Below the pieces are notes generated by a model, which made no database searches, was not told where the DNA came from, and saw only the letters and a list, made by a program, of their open reading frames with translations. Made by a program: the position numbers and the translations under genes. A stretch of DNA of 64,000 bases from Saccharum officinarum (Eukaryota; Streptophyta; Magnoliopsida; Poales; Poaceae): the NCBI GenBank assembly GCA_020631735.1, contig CM036168.1:100336036-100400035 (forward strand), read 5' to 3'. This document shows positions 1-10,294 of this stretch, one piece after another; position 1 is the stretch's first letter, and each line of letters opens with the position of its first letter.

Positions 1-299
1 CCGATGTATATTCTTTCATTATTCCATTTGTTTGGTTCAGTGGCTTGCAATAAAAATACGAAGCTGTTTGTACCCATCAAAAACAACCTGACTGAAGAGA
101 GAAAAAGGTAAGGAATTTTTAACCACCAAATTCTATCTGAAATTGTTGAGATTGCTTCAATAGCATGAGAAATGTATAAAGCAGAAGTCTAAAACCCATG
201 ACGTTTTATCCTTGGCGGTTATGGTGGACACTATGCACGAGGAGATGCAAAATTATGTTTACATGGGGAGGTCCCGAGCCTCCAAATTGAGTAATTCAC

Positions 300-859
300 C
301 TGTGCCATCATCTGCGACTGAAGCCCAAAATGCGCCCCAGATGCCGCGTTACCCTGGCCTTGCAGCATCCCCAGCTGGCCCTGCCCAAGCATGGGGGCGC
401 GCCCCGCCAGCTGCTGCTGTTGCTGCTGACCCACGAGCCCTCCGCCACCCGAGAAGCTCATCTGCCCGCCGTACATCCTAGCCGCCGCGTACTGCTGGAG
501 CTGGCTGGTCGCGGAGAGGCGTGAGGCCGACCCGGAGCGGGGGATCTGGCCAAACCCGGCGGCGCCGGCCCCCGCCTGCGTGGGCGAAGGCGCCTGCAGC
601 TGCGGCGGGCGCGGAGGGTAATCCATGGATCCTCCGCCGCCCGAAGCGGCAGCTGCTGCCGCCGCGGCCGCCGGGTCAAGCTGCTGCGGGGACGAGATGT
701 GCGCGGAGAGGTCGGAGACGGTCGGGGACGGGGGATTTGCGGGGAGAGGAGGGGGTTAGGGTTGGGGTTCTGCGGGGTGGACACGGAGGCCGCCGCGGCC
801 GCGAGCTGGTCGGCCTGCGCCGGCGAGGCGGAGGCGGCCACGGGCGGCGGATCCGCCAT
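300..859 (-). CDS. TAF12: TAF12-like TFIID subunit, first exon (partial, one frameshift)
   Basis: This resembles the N-terminal half of plant TAF12, a histone-fold subunit of TFIID (and SAGA) that pairs with TAF4 in the nucleus. The ATG is at 857-859. The protein opens MADPPP, then is Ala/Pro/Gln/Gly-rich with MDYPPRPP, a QQQQQQ run and a segment ending SQMMAQ. The exon ends at 300 with CAG followed by a GT donor at 298-299, in phase 0. The histone fold should lie in later exons beyond the window's left edge; positions 1-299 look like AT-rich intron. The frame breaks once: codons up to PQIP are in one frame and SPTVSDLSAHISS onward in another, consistent with one base lost in the G5 run at 730-734. 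Identification rests on remembered family similarity of the low-complexity N-terminus, so it is good but not certain. Confidence 0.7.
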
Positions 860-1056
860 GGCGCGGCGAGGCGCGGGCGTGGCGTGTAGGGTTTCGGCGG
901 CGGTGGTGGGACGCGGTTGCGTCGGGGGGCGGGGCAGGTACGGGTCGTGTGGGACAGTTAGACGTGTGCGCGTAGTCTTTTCGCTGTTGAGTCAGAAGGG
1001 AGTGTTAGGCGCTGCGCAGGTCACTGGCGGATGGGCCCCAGGGATCATTTAGCGGA
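860..1056 (-). promoter_or_regulatory. Upstream region of TAF12-like gene with telo-box
   Basis: GC-rich DNA just upstream of the TAF12 start. A telo-box (AAACCCTA on the minus strand) lies at 887-894, an element common near the start of plant housekeeping and translation-related genes. No clear TATA box is seen. Confidence 0.4.
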
Positions 1057-1059
1057 TAA

Positions 1060-1499
1060 GACTACCCGTACTCATGGACCTCTATATTCATCATCTATAC
1101 GTCCTAGTCAGCAAGATTCTCTCCTCTATACTCAATTCTCCCGCACCCATCCATCCTCTATATCATCCTCTATCCACTCTATCCACTGTGGGACCCACTT
1201 GTCACTTTATCTAAATATATCCATATGTGATCTAGTTTTGAAGGATTTATTGAGACGAATTTAATGGTGAAATCGAAATTTAATTTAGATTTTTGGTTTG
1301 TGAGTTATAACATTTTTTCCTTTGTTTAGCTAGTGGGGTCCGCCACTATAGAGTATAGAGTAAGCACAATACCACTCTAAATATAGAGTGAGAGAAAGGA
1401 TAGAGTATCGTTTTAGAGTACCCAGTGCAACAGTTTTTACTCTATATTCATACTCTAAAGCTTTAGAGTATCGTTTTAGAGTACCCACTGCGGGTAGTC
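1060..1499. mobile_element. Tourist/Harbinger-like MITE (440 bp, TAA duplication)
   Basis: The ends are inverted: GACTACCCG at 1060 and CGGGTAGTC ending at 1499. Both are flanked by TAA (1057-1059 and 1500-1502), the target duplication expected of PIF/Harbinger elements. The two halves are loosely self-complementary: CTCTATATTC-type tracts on the left, GAATATAGAG-type on the right. The right half has a short internal duplication, GAGTATCGTTTTAGAGTACCC, seen twice at about 1406-1486. No coding capacity. Confidence 0.75.
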
Positions 1500-1503
1500 T
1501 AAG

Positions 1504-1654
1504 AGGCCAGATCAGTTCTGCCATTTGAGCAACTTTTAGGGTTCATGGTGAGATACCGTACTGCCGACTACCGAGTATAGCAGCCCTAGCACAGCATGGC
1601 AGGACTGCAGGAGCAGTGAGGCTGTGTTTGGTTCACACCTAAATTTTTTTTTGC
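1504..1654. other. Short intergenic stretch, possible MITE end
   Basis: No gene seen. GGCTGTGTTTGGTTCACACC at about 1620-1639 resembles one end of a GTTTGG-type MITE. Its partner would lie past the Sirevirus, in the gap at 12247-12346. Confidence 0.3.
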
Positions 1655-1659
1655 CCCGT
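1655..1659. repeat. Sirevirus target-site duplication, left
   Basis: CCCGT immediately left of the LTR; the same five bases follow the right LTR at 12240-12244. Confidence 0.9.
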
Positions 1660-3648
1660 TGAAAGGTCTTGATGGCTAGAGGGGGGTGAATAGCCTATTA
1701 AAATTTTCTACAAAGACAAGCTAAACAAGTTTATCAATAAAACAAATAGTGAGATGCGAGTTTTGCTTAGCCTACGGGGTGTTTGCAAGCCACCTAACCA
1801 ATTCACAATTCTAGTAATTGCACTCAACCGCACAAGTCAAACCGAGAAGGAAACTACAACTAGCAAGCTACACAAAGAAGCTACTCTAGCAAAGCTAACT
1901 AGCTAGCAAAGATAACTAAGAAAGTAATGTGGAGTTGAGTTAGGAGGGTATCACCGAGGGGCGAAGTATTGAGCCAACCAATATGATCAACAATGAATAC
2001 CAAGATAACCGAACACCGGGATCAATCAATCACAATATGAAAGTGATGACACGAAGATTTATCCCGAGGTTCACGTGCTTGCCGGCACGCTAGTCCCCGT
2101 TGTGTCCCTCTTCACCACGTGGTTCGGTGGCTAATCGGTCACACACCGAGCCTCTCAAAAGGCGCCACAAGAACCTACCAAATGGCAAAAGGTTGCAATG
2201 ACACGAGCAATATACTAATGTTGCCTTTGGCGCTTCGCCGAGGTAGGCACAAACCCCTCACAATCACCGGAGGTGGCCAAGAACAATCACCAACTCTTGC
2301 CAACGCCTCCAAGCTGCTCCAAGCCGTCTAGGTGGCGGCAACCACCAAGAGAAACAAGAATCCCGCAGCAAATCAACCACCAAGTGCCAACTAGATGCTA
2401 TCTCACAATGCAAATGCACTTGGATCACTCAATCTCACTTCGAATATGCAAAGAAGCAAGAGAGATGAGTGGGAGGGGAGTTGCTTAGCTCAAAGTGCTT
2501 ACAAGTATGTCAAATGTTCGAGAGATGTCCGAGAGAATGAGCCTTGAGCCGGCCAACGAGTATTTATAGACGTACCCCTTCGAATATAGCCGTTAGAAAC
2601 TTAAACAGCCGAAATCGGGCTGACCGGACGCGCTGGTCCAACTGACCGGACGCGCCGGTCGCCCAACGGCTAACTCGTGAAGTACTGACCGGACGCGCTA
2701 GTCCAAACGACCGGACGCGCTGGTCGCCCAACGGCTAACTACGAAGCAACGACCGGACGCGCTGGTCCAACTGACCGGACGCGCCGGGAACGACCGGACG
2801 CGCTGGTCCCGTGAAGGACCGGACGCGCTGGTCGCCTGAGCAGCGCTCAACGAAGTAGTGACCGGACGCGCTGAAGAAAATGACCGGACGCGACAGTGAC
2901 AGCGTCCGGTTAGAGTCCAGTAAGCTCCCTGAACGACCGGACGCGTCCGATCATCAGTGACCGGACGCGCCTCGCGTCCGATCAACGAACTGAAAAAAAA
3001 CGCAGACACTGAACACTGACCGGACGCGTCCGGTCATGCAAGGACCGCGTCCGGTTCAGCGTCCGGTCACCTCTGTGACCTCCGTTCGCCTCCGTTTCTT
3101 TTCCGGACTTCCGGCGTAGTGGAAAATAGTCGTTTCAACTTCTCGAAAACGCCTGAATCCCGCCTTGCAAGCTCGGCGGGAGGGAGAGAGGAACCCAAAC
3201 CCTCTCTACCGCTCAAACTCCACCGCCTTCGCAAACGTGCTAACACCACCAAGTGATCTCGTCATGTGTGAGTGTGTTAGCATTTTCACAATCATTTTCC
3301 GAGGCGTTATTAGTTCTATCCAAATGCATATGATCATGAAATGCACATCTAGAGGCACTTAGGAGTTCAATAGCCGCGTCATTCCCCTCTTTATAGTACG
3401 ACTATCTATCCTATAATGTAACCACACCCACTAGGTGTCTTGGTTACTAAAACACAACCCTTAAGCATATACCTTTGCCTTGATCACGTAGGGTTGCGTC
3501 CAAATCCAAGTGTGGCCATCATGATCACCATGTCCATCTTGCCACCAACCTTGGAGTGTACTAATCCTCATATGCTACATACAACTTAGGCATGGGATTA
3601 GTACTTAGGCATTGTCACTAATTACCAACACCAAACATAGGACTTTCA
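1660..3648 (-). repeat. Sirevirus 3' LTR (left copy, 1989 bp)
   Basis: Begins TGAAAGGTCTTGATGG and ends CATAGGACTTTCA on the plus strand, matching the copy at 10295-12239. It holds a GC-rich block (about 2620-3070) of degenerate tandem motifs built on ACCGGACGCG. In element orientation this is the 3' LTR because the polypurine tract adjoins it. Confidence 0.95.
2620..3070. repeat. ACCGGACGCG motif cluster inside LTR
   Basis: About thirteen copies of ACCGGACGCG, many followed by CTGGTC, with irregular 15-45 bp spacing. One perfect 20-bp palindrome, TGACCGGACGCGTCCGGTCA, lies at 3017-3036. Such palindromic CG-rich repeats are known in Sirevirus LTRs and are thought to be regulatory. The matching block in the other LTR is at about 11244-11680. 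Confidence 0.85.
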
Positions 3649-3662
3649 ATCTCCCCCTTGTT
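3649..3662 (-). other. Sirevirus polypurine tract
   Basis: Directly next to the 3' LTR. On the minus strand it reads AACAAGGGGGAGAT, a purine-rich primer for plus-strand DNA synthesis. Confidence 0.85.
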
Positions 3663-4810
3663 GGTAATTGGTGACAAACCTTTCACAAAGATATTATGAT
3701 AAAAATTTGATTGAACCCATGTCACATTGTCCAAGTATATTACCATGTGTAAGAATTATGGACATGTGATCATGAATTCAAATTGATAGCAATGGCTCCC
3801 CCTACATGTATGCTATATGTTTGGATTTTGGAAGCATACATGTTAGATAGGAAAGATTAGGAGCATTGTCTACCAATAGGTGCTAAGTGTTTTAGATTAT
3901 AGACCTTTGAAGCGTGATACCATCGGAGTAGCGATAAACACCATCTTAGCACCTTGTGTAGTTAGATTCCACTTGTAAAAGCACAAACATAACTAGAAAC
4001 CTCGTGAGATCAACATTATAAGCAAGGCTCTAGTACCACTATGAAAAACATGAAGCAAGAAACATCTAACTACTTCCTATTCATGCTAGTATCACAATAC
4101 ATCATTCAAATTATACTAGCAAGTCACCACACAAGCAATGTATCGGAGAAAACGAAATGCATAACTATGCATCATACATATGAGGTGCACATAGAAATAC
4201 AACATTCATGTTTAAAAGCTTGCTCCCCCTACTTGTGTGCTTCTTTTATCAATTCTTCTTTTATCAATTCTCCCCCTTTAGGATCTTTGTTGTGAAACAT
4301 TTTCAAACATTTTCTCCCCCACAACATTTTTTGAGTTCTATCTTTGTGAACAACATTTTCTCCCCCTTTGGCACCAATTGACCATAAGGAGCAAACTTTA
4401 GATAGATTATCATGTTGAAATATAGGGTGAGGATCAAGTTTATGATTCAACCTAGATTGCTTGCATAAATAAAATACTTCGGTTTGATCCAAGGGCAAGC
4501 TTCTTCACACCTCACTAGAAGGGTTATCATGCACCATGTTGAAGCAAATATTTAGACAAGTTTTCTAGATTAAACACTTAGGATCACAAGCTACTTAAAC
4601 AAGTTATATGCTACCACTAGATCATACAAGTCATGGAAACAATAGTGGCACCATATAAACTTCAAATTCATTTAATTTTCAAGAATGATCCTAGAACATA
4701 AGAAATCATGACTAGATGCACTAAACATGTCCTTAGTATAGAATGTATGACATGTCAACCAATTGTACCTTGGGGCTCGAAGGAGAGGCATGTCATATCA
4801 TGGGAGTGCA
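3663..4810 (-). other. Sirevirus 3' non-coding region with extra polypurine tracts
   Basis: About 1.15 kb between the RNase H stop and the polypurine tract, without a convincing ORF and no envelope-like gene. It has several more short purine tracts on the minus strand (AGGGGGAG-type) near 3797-3804, 4223-4230, 4270-4277, 4312-4320 and 4361-4370. Multiple polypurine tracts are a described hallmark of Sireviruses. Confidence 0.7.
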
Positions 4811-6475
4811 TCAACTCATGTTGGAGAAATCAAGTATGTTCAACTCATTCTTTAGCTTGTGAAATCTCTTCTCATCAAGTGGCTTGGTGAATAGATCGGC
4901 TAATTGATCTTCGGTGCCCACACTCTCAATAGCAATGTCACCCTTTTGTTGATGATCTCTAATAAAGTGATGGCGAACATCAATATGCTTTGTTCTTTGA
5001 TGTTGAATCGGATTGTTGGTTAGCTTCACGGCACTTTCATTGTCACATAGCAATGGCACATTCTTGAAGTTGATTCCAAAATCTTTCAATGTAGCCTTTA
5101 TCCACAAGATTTGTGCACAACAACTACCCGCGGCGATGTATTCGGCCTCGGCGGTAGATAGTGCAATACTATTTTGCTTCTTGGATGACCATGAGACAAG
5201 TGATCTTCCCAACAATTGACAAGTCCCGGAAGTGCTCTTTCTTTCCACTTTGTCACCGGCATAGTCGGAGTCCGAATATCCAACTAGCTCAAAGCTCGCA
5301 CCTTTGGGATACCACAATCCAACATCTTGTGTATGCTTTAAGTACCTCAATATTCTCTTTGTTGCCTTCAAATGACTTTCTCTTGGTGAGGCTTGAAATC
5401 TTGCACACATGCATACACTAAACATCACATCGGGCCTTGATGCCGTCACATAGAGTAGACTACCAATCATTGATCTATATAGCTTTTGATCCACCATGTT
5501 GCCACTCTTGTCACTATCCAAACTTCCACTAGTGCCCATTGGGGTTGTAATACTCTTTGCATCTTCCATTCCAAACTTCTTGAGCATATCTTTGATGTAC
5601 TTGGTTTGGCTTACAAATGTTCCTTCCTTCATTTGTTTTATTTGAAGTCCAAGAAAGAAACTAAGTTCACCAATCATTGACATTTCAAATTCCTTTGCCA
5701 TCATTTTCCCAAACTCATCACAATAATCTTGATTGGTTGAACCGAATATGATATCATCAACATATATTTGCAATACAAATAAGTCTTTCCCAATCTTCTT
5801 GGTGAATAGTGTTGTATCAACTTTGCCCATGACAAATCCTTTGGATAGCAAGAAGTCCCTCAATCTTTCATACCATGCTCTAGGTGCTTGCTTTAATCCA
5901 TACAAAACCTTCCTTAACTTGTATACATGATTGGGTTTTTTGTCATCTTCAAAACCGGGAGGTTGCTCCACATACACCTCCTCTTGAATGTACCCATTGA
6001 GAAATACACTCTTTACATCCATTTGATATAGCTTGATATTGTGAGCACAAGCATAGGCAAGTAAGATCCTAATTGCTTCCAATCTTGCAACCGGGGCATA
6101 AGTTTCACCAAAGTCAAGACCCTCTATTTGTGTGTAACCTTGAGCCACTAGTCTTGCTTTGTTCCTTACTACTATCCCATCTTGATCTTGCTTGTTGCGA
6201 AAGACCCATCTTGTTCCAATGACATTGTGATCCTTAGGCCTTTCAACTAGTTCCCATACTTTATTTCTCTTGAAGTTGTTGAGCTCTTCATGCATTGCAT
6301 TTACCCAATCTGGATCTCTCAATGCTTTATCAATATCCTTGGGTTCTTCCATTGACACAAAAGAAGAGTGAGCACAAAATGATGTCAATCTTGATCTAGT
6401 TTGAACTCCTCTTTGTATGTCACCAATGATGGAATCCAATGGATGGTCTCTTGCAATGTTAGTTGGTTGAAGCAC
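4811..6475 (-). CDS. pol: Sirevirus Pol: reverse transcriptase and RNase H
   Basis: An uninterrupted 554-codon stretch covering the Ty1/copia reverse transcriptase and RNase H. The RT starts near [11 protein letters not shown], has [10 protein letters not shown] and MDVKS.FLNG, and keeps the catalytic YVDD. RNase H follows with YSDSDYAGD, the [10 protein letters not shown] block, ALSTAEAEY and a C-terminal LADLFTKPL. The enzymes copy the element's RNA into DNA in virus-like particles. It is the 3' half of a longer polyprotein and has no start of its own: the frame continues upstream through two in-frame stops (6476-6478 and 6497-6499) into the integrase C-terminus. Confidence 0.9.
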   Translation of the reverse strand: MLQPTNIARDHPLDSIIGDIQRGVQTRSRLTSFCAHSSFVSMEEPKDIDKALRDPDWVNAMHEELNNFKRNKVWELVERPKDHNVIGTRWVFRNKQDQDGIVVRNKARLVAQGYTQIEGLDFGETYAPVARLEAIRILLAYACAHNIKLYQMDVKSVFLNGYIQEEVYVEQPPGFEDDKKPNHVYKLRKVLYGLKQAPRAWYERLRDFLLSKGFVMGKVDTTLFTKKIGKDLFVLQIYVDDIIFGSTNQDYCDEFGKMMAKEFEMSMIGELSFFLGLQIKQMKEGTFVSQTKYIKDMLKKFGMEDAKSITTPMGTSGSLDSDKSGNMVDQKLYRSMIGSLLYVTASRPDVMFSVCMCARFQASPRESHLKATKRILRYLKHTQDVGLWYPKGASFELVGYSDSDYAGDKVERKSTSGTCQLLGRSLVSWSSKKQNSIALSTAEAEYIAAGSCCAQILWIKATLKDFGINFKNVPLLCDNESAVKLTNNPIQHQRTKHIDVRHHFIRDHQQKGDIAIESVGTEDQLADLFTKPLDEKRFHKLKNELNILDFSNMS

Positions 6476-6496
6476 TTAGACTTGATTGCTTGGATG

Positions 6497-7093
6497 TTAA
6501 TGTTGATCATGAATTGGAGATGATGAACTAGCCACTTGTTGATCTTGTTGCACTTGAGATGATGTACTAGCTTGATTTTGCATTAGAGAACCACTAGCTT
6601 GAGTGATTGGACTTTGGAGCACTTGATCTTTGTTGTCATCCACATCAATCACTTGCTTTGGCCTAATATCACCAATATCCATTTCTTTCATAGCATTACT
6701 CAATTGAGTTCCTCTCACATCATCCAAGTTATCTTCTTCATCTTGAGAGCCATTTGTTTCATCAAACTCAACATCATGCACTTCTTCAAGTAAACCACTA
6801 GCCAAATTCCAAACTCTATAAGCTTTGCTAGTAGTTGAGTAACCAAGTAGAAATCCTTCATCACATTTCTTCTCAAACTTGCTCAATCTAGTGCCCTTCT
6901 TCAAGATGTAGCATTTGCAACCAAATACCTGAAAGTATGCAATGTTGGGCTTTCTTCCATTTAAGATCTCATATGGTGTCTTCTCTAGAAACTTGTGGCA
7001 ATAGAGACGGTTGCTATAGAAGCAAGCCGTGTTGATTGCTTCGGCCCAAAATGAATGACTTACATTATACTCATTCAACATTGATCTTGCCAT
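6497..7093 (-). pseudogene. pol: Sirevirus Pol: integrase C-terminal part
   Basis: This 198-codon frame begins inside the integrase (MARSMLNEYN, then FWAEAINTACFYSNR, the ILNGRKPNI and VFGCKCY blocks) and runs into an acidic, Gln/Ser-rich linker before RT. It ends at TAA 6497-6499, with a second in-frame TAA at 6476-6478 before the RT frame reopens. Both stops would arise from CAA by a C-to-T change. Its upstream join with the integrase core is broken by a frameshift near 7110-7113. Confidence 0.85.
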
Positions 7094-7098
7094 ATCAA

Positions 7099-8040
7099 TT
7101 AAGGTTCTATTTTCCTCTCAACTAGGCCATTTGATTGAGGTGTATACTTGGCCGAGAATTGATGTTTGATTCCAAGCTCTTCACATAGCTCATCAACTCT
7201 TGTGTTTCTAAACTCACTTCCATTGTCACTTCTTACTTTCTTGATTGTGGTCTCAAATTCATTTTGCACTCTCTTGATGAACTTCTTGAATATGTTAAAT
7301 ACATCACTTTTGTCCCCAAGAAAGAATACCCATGTATATCTAGTGAAATAATCCACAATCACAAAACCATACTTGTTGCCACCAATGCTTGTGTATGTAG
7401 TTGGCCCAAATAGATCCATGTGCAACAACTCAAATGCCTTGGAAGTACTCATAATGCTCTTCAATGGATGAGTGTTGCCTACTTGCTTTCCAGCTTGACA
7501 TGTACTACATAGCTTATCTTTCTCAAATGTGACATCCTTCAAGCCTCTAACTAAGTCATGCTTCACTAACTTGTTCAATTGCTTTATGCCAACATGACCA
7601 AGTCTTCTATGCCATAACCAACCCATACTTGATTTGGTGAGCAAACATGTTGAAAGTTGAGTGTCACTAGCATTGAAATCAACCAAGTATAGATTCTCAT
7701 ATCTAAAGCCTTTGAAGATCAAGTTAGAGCCATCAACACTAACTATCTCCACATCATCAACACCAAATATGCACTTGAAACCGAGATCACACAATTGAGC
7801 AACCGACAACAAGTTGAAATTGAGCTTTTCAACTAGTAGCACATTGGAGATGCTATGATCATTTGAGATTGCAATCCTTCCAAGAGCCTTTACATCACCC
7901 TTGCTATTGTCACCAAATGTGATGCTATCAATGCCACTATCATTTGATTTGAGAGAGTTGAACATTCTTGAATCACCGGTCATATGTTGAGAGCACCCAC
8001 TATCAAGCACCCAATGCCTTCCTCCGGCCTTGTAATTTAC
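7099..8040 (-). pseudogene. pol: Sirevirus Pol: protease and integrase core
   Basis: The frame is open from just after TAG 8041-8043. It contains the aspartic protease signature LDSGCSQHMTG, the pre-integrase zinc region (LWHRRLGHVG ... CSTCQAGK) and the integrase core with DLFGP, DYFTRYTW, the SDNGSEF block and the final catalytic Glu in SNGLVERK. The frame is lost by a one-base change in the T4 run at 7110-7113, which gives a stop at 7099-7101. No methionine precedes the protease, so expression needs Gag-Pol fusion by readthrough, recoding or splicing. Confidence 0.88.
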
Positions 8041-8230
8041 CTACAAAACAATTTAATGTCTTTTAGGTACCCATACTTGCTTGGGTCCTTGGAGGTTAGT
8101 AACTAAGCTCTTTGGTACCCAAATGGCCTTCTTCTTTGGGCCCACAATTGGTGTACCAACAAACCTAGCATGCACACCTTTCTCTCCCTTGGTAAGCACA
8201 TAACAAGAATCAAAAGGAATGTAAGGTACA

Positions 8231-9163
8231 TTAGTATTTTTTTTTGTTCTTGTTCATTTTATTGCAATTAATCTCTAGATGCCCAACTTGCTTGCATCTA
8301 TTGCAATAACGACCATTGCCCTTCACAAAGCGAGGCTTTGGAGTAGCAAAGGTCGCCTTGCCCTTCTTGGGAGTATAGCCTAATCCCTCTTTGTTAAGAG
8401 AGAACCTTTGGCTACCCAAGCATTTTAGCAAGCGGGCATCCCCACCATAGGCGTTGCCTAATGCACGGGTGAGATCATCCACCTCTCTCTTGAGAGTCTC
8501 AACCACAAGTGATGAATCACTAGTAGTAGAGGTAGAGTTGGTTGTGGTGGATGATGATGAGCTACATGAAGCATTAGTAGGACTAACAAATAAAGAATCA
8601 TCAATAATATCACATGTTAGTCCAATATCACAAGTGACAATCACTTGCTCCTCCTTAGCTTCCTTCATGAACTTCTCCAACTTAAGGTCCTTTTCCTTGA
8701 TGAGCTCAAGTAGAGTGGAGTGGGCTTCCTTAAGCCTAGTGTGAGCAATTTCAAGATCCTCGTGGTCTTCCTTTAGACACTCACGAGAAGCCTCTAGCTC
8801 ATCAAAGGATTTCCTAAGAGCTTTGAGCTCTTGTTCAATTCCTTTGCACTCCTTACTCTTTTTGAGAGCAACAAGCTCTTCCATCAAGGCATCATTTTTA
8901 TTGCTCTTGGCAATGAGCTCTTGTTCCAAGATTTTATATTTCTTGGTTGTCCTCTTGTAGCCCTTGCTCATTTGATCTATTATGCCTAATAGATCATCCT
9001 TGGAGTAGTCCTCATCTTCCTCATCATCACTCCTACAATCATCACTAGCACAAGAATCATCATCACTATCATCATATTTTACCTTTGTAGGCTTGGCCAT
9101 AAGGCATGTTGATGAAGTGTCGAAGATGGATGGCTTGTTGGAGAGGGCGATGTTTGCAATGGC
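8231..9163 (-). pseudogene. gag: Sirevirus Gag, C-terminal part (coiled coil, zinc knuckle)
   Basis: From MAKPTKVKYDD (9100) the frame encodes an Asp/Ser-rich acidic stretch, a long Glu/Lys/Leu coiled coil (about residues 45-150), a Ser/Thr run, and a zinc knuckle of spacing C-x2-C-x4-H-x4-C near the end. An in-frame TGA at 9164-9166 separates it from upstream gag. At its 3' end the frame shifts in the T9 run at 8237-8245; the other frame continues to the Gag terminus near 8056. Gag packages the element RNA. Confidence 0.8.
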
Positions 9164-9166
9164 TCA

Positions 9167-10240
9167 CCGAGTGATCCTCTCATCATCACTAGAGCTTTCA
9201 TCATCATCACTATCGGAGTTGTCACTATCCCAAGTGACTACATAACCACCACCCTTCTTCTTCTTGTTGAAAGTGAAGCTCTTCTTTGCTTTCTTCTCAT
9301 TCTCTTCTTATCCTTCTTGTTCTTCTTGAGCTTCAAGTCCCCATTATGAAATCTCTTATCTTCATAGGGGCAATCCGCCACTATGTGATCGGGCTATTGC
9401 AATTGTAGCAAAGGGTCTTTGCCTTTATAGTGTCTCTCCTCTTCCTTGCCCCATATCCTTTCTTCTTCATGAACCTTCCCATCTTGTGCACAAGGAGGGC
9501 CATGGTCTCATCATCGAATGGATCATCATCATCACTTTCTACCTTGCTCTTGCCCTTAGAGGATGAAGCCTTGAATGTAATGGACTTCTCTTGCTTGACC
9601 TTGGTTTCCTTCTTCTCTTCTACCTCATCTTCATCATCATTATATTGGGCATCGGTCATTATATCTCCAAGCACATTGGTTGGTTTGACCTTGTCCAATC
9701 CCTCTCTAAAGATCATTCTTCTCAAGGTGGCAAACTTCTTGGGTAAGCACATCAAGAACTTGTGTGAGAAGTCCTTGTCCTCAACCTTCTCCCCAAGCCC
9801 CTTGAGATCATTGACAATGACTTGGAGCCTATAGAACATCTCTGGGATGGATTCATCATCCTTCATCTTGAATGTGGAGAACTTGTCCTTGAGCATATAT
9901 AGTTTGGCACTTTTACCGTTGAAGTGCCTTCATATGTTTCTTCAAGCCTTATCCAAAGCTCATTTGCCTTTTCAAGATCTTTGATTTGCTCAAATACTTT
10001 ATCATCAATGGCACGATAGATTATGTCAAGTGCCGCCGTATTGCATTGTTTGTTGATGCGGTCATTGAGAGTGAGGTTTTCCTCATCAAGAATGACGTAT
10101 CCTTCTTTGGTCACATCCCAAACCTTCTCATGTATATTGCCTAGATATTGCTTCATCTTCCTTTTCCAATGATCAAAGGAAGAGACGCCATCAAAGAATG
10201 GAGGCTTGCCATTAACATGTTTGAACATAACTTGAGCCAT
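9167..10240 (-). pseudogene. gag: Sirevirus Gag, N-terminal part (UBN2-type)
   Basis: Starts MAQVMFKHVNGKPPFFDG at 10240, then shows the UBN2/DUF4219-type retrotransposon Gag core (residues about 10-110) and NDLKGLGEKVEDKDFS...LPKKF. Three single-base length changes break it: in the T4 run 9911-9914, near 9387-9393 (inside a CCHC zinc knuckle) and near 9302-9308. The individual open pieces are 9863-10240 and 9381-9896. All breaks lie in short homopolymers or purine runs. Confidence 0.82.
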
Positions 10241-10280
10241 CTTACACCGAGGTTGTTAAGCCTTACAAACGGTGACCACG

Positions 10281-10292
10281 GCTCCGATACCA
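10281..10292 (-). other. Sirevirus primer-binding site (tRNA-iMet type)
   Basis: On the minus strand TGGTATCGGAGC, two bases inside the 5' LTR. Plant copia elements usually have TGGTATCAGAGC, complementary to initiator tRNA-Met; here one base differs. Confidence 0.9.
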
Positions 10293-10294
10293 CT

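Noticed and set aside
1..299. A further TAF12 exon at the window start
   Set aside because: No frame shows TAF12-like sequence or paired splice sites; it reads as intron.
2620..3070. Possible CRISPR-like or satellite array
   Set aside because: Repeat units are irregular, spacers are not unique-length, and the block is duplicated exactly with the LTR, so it is LTR-internal.
4229..4498. A possible envelope-like ORF in the Sirevirus 3' region
   Set aside because: Only 89 codons, spans the polypurine-rich non-coding region and has no signal or membrane segment.
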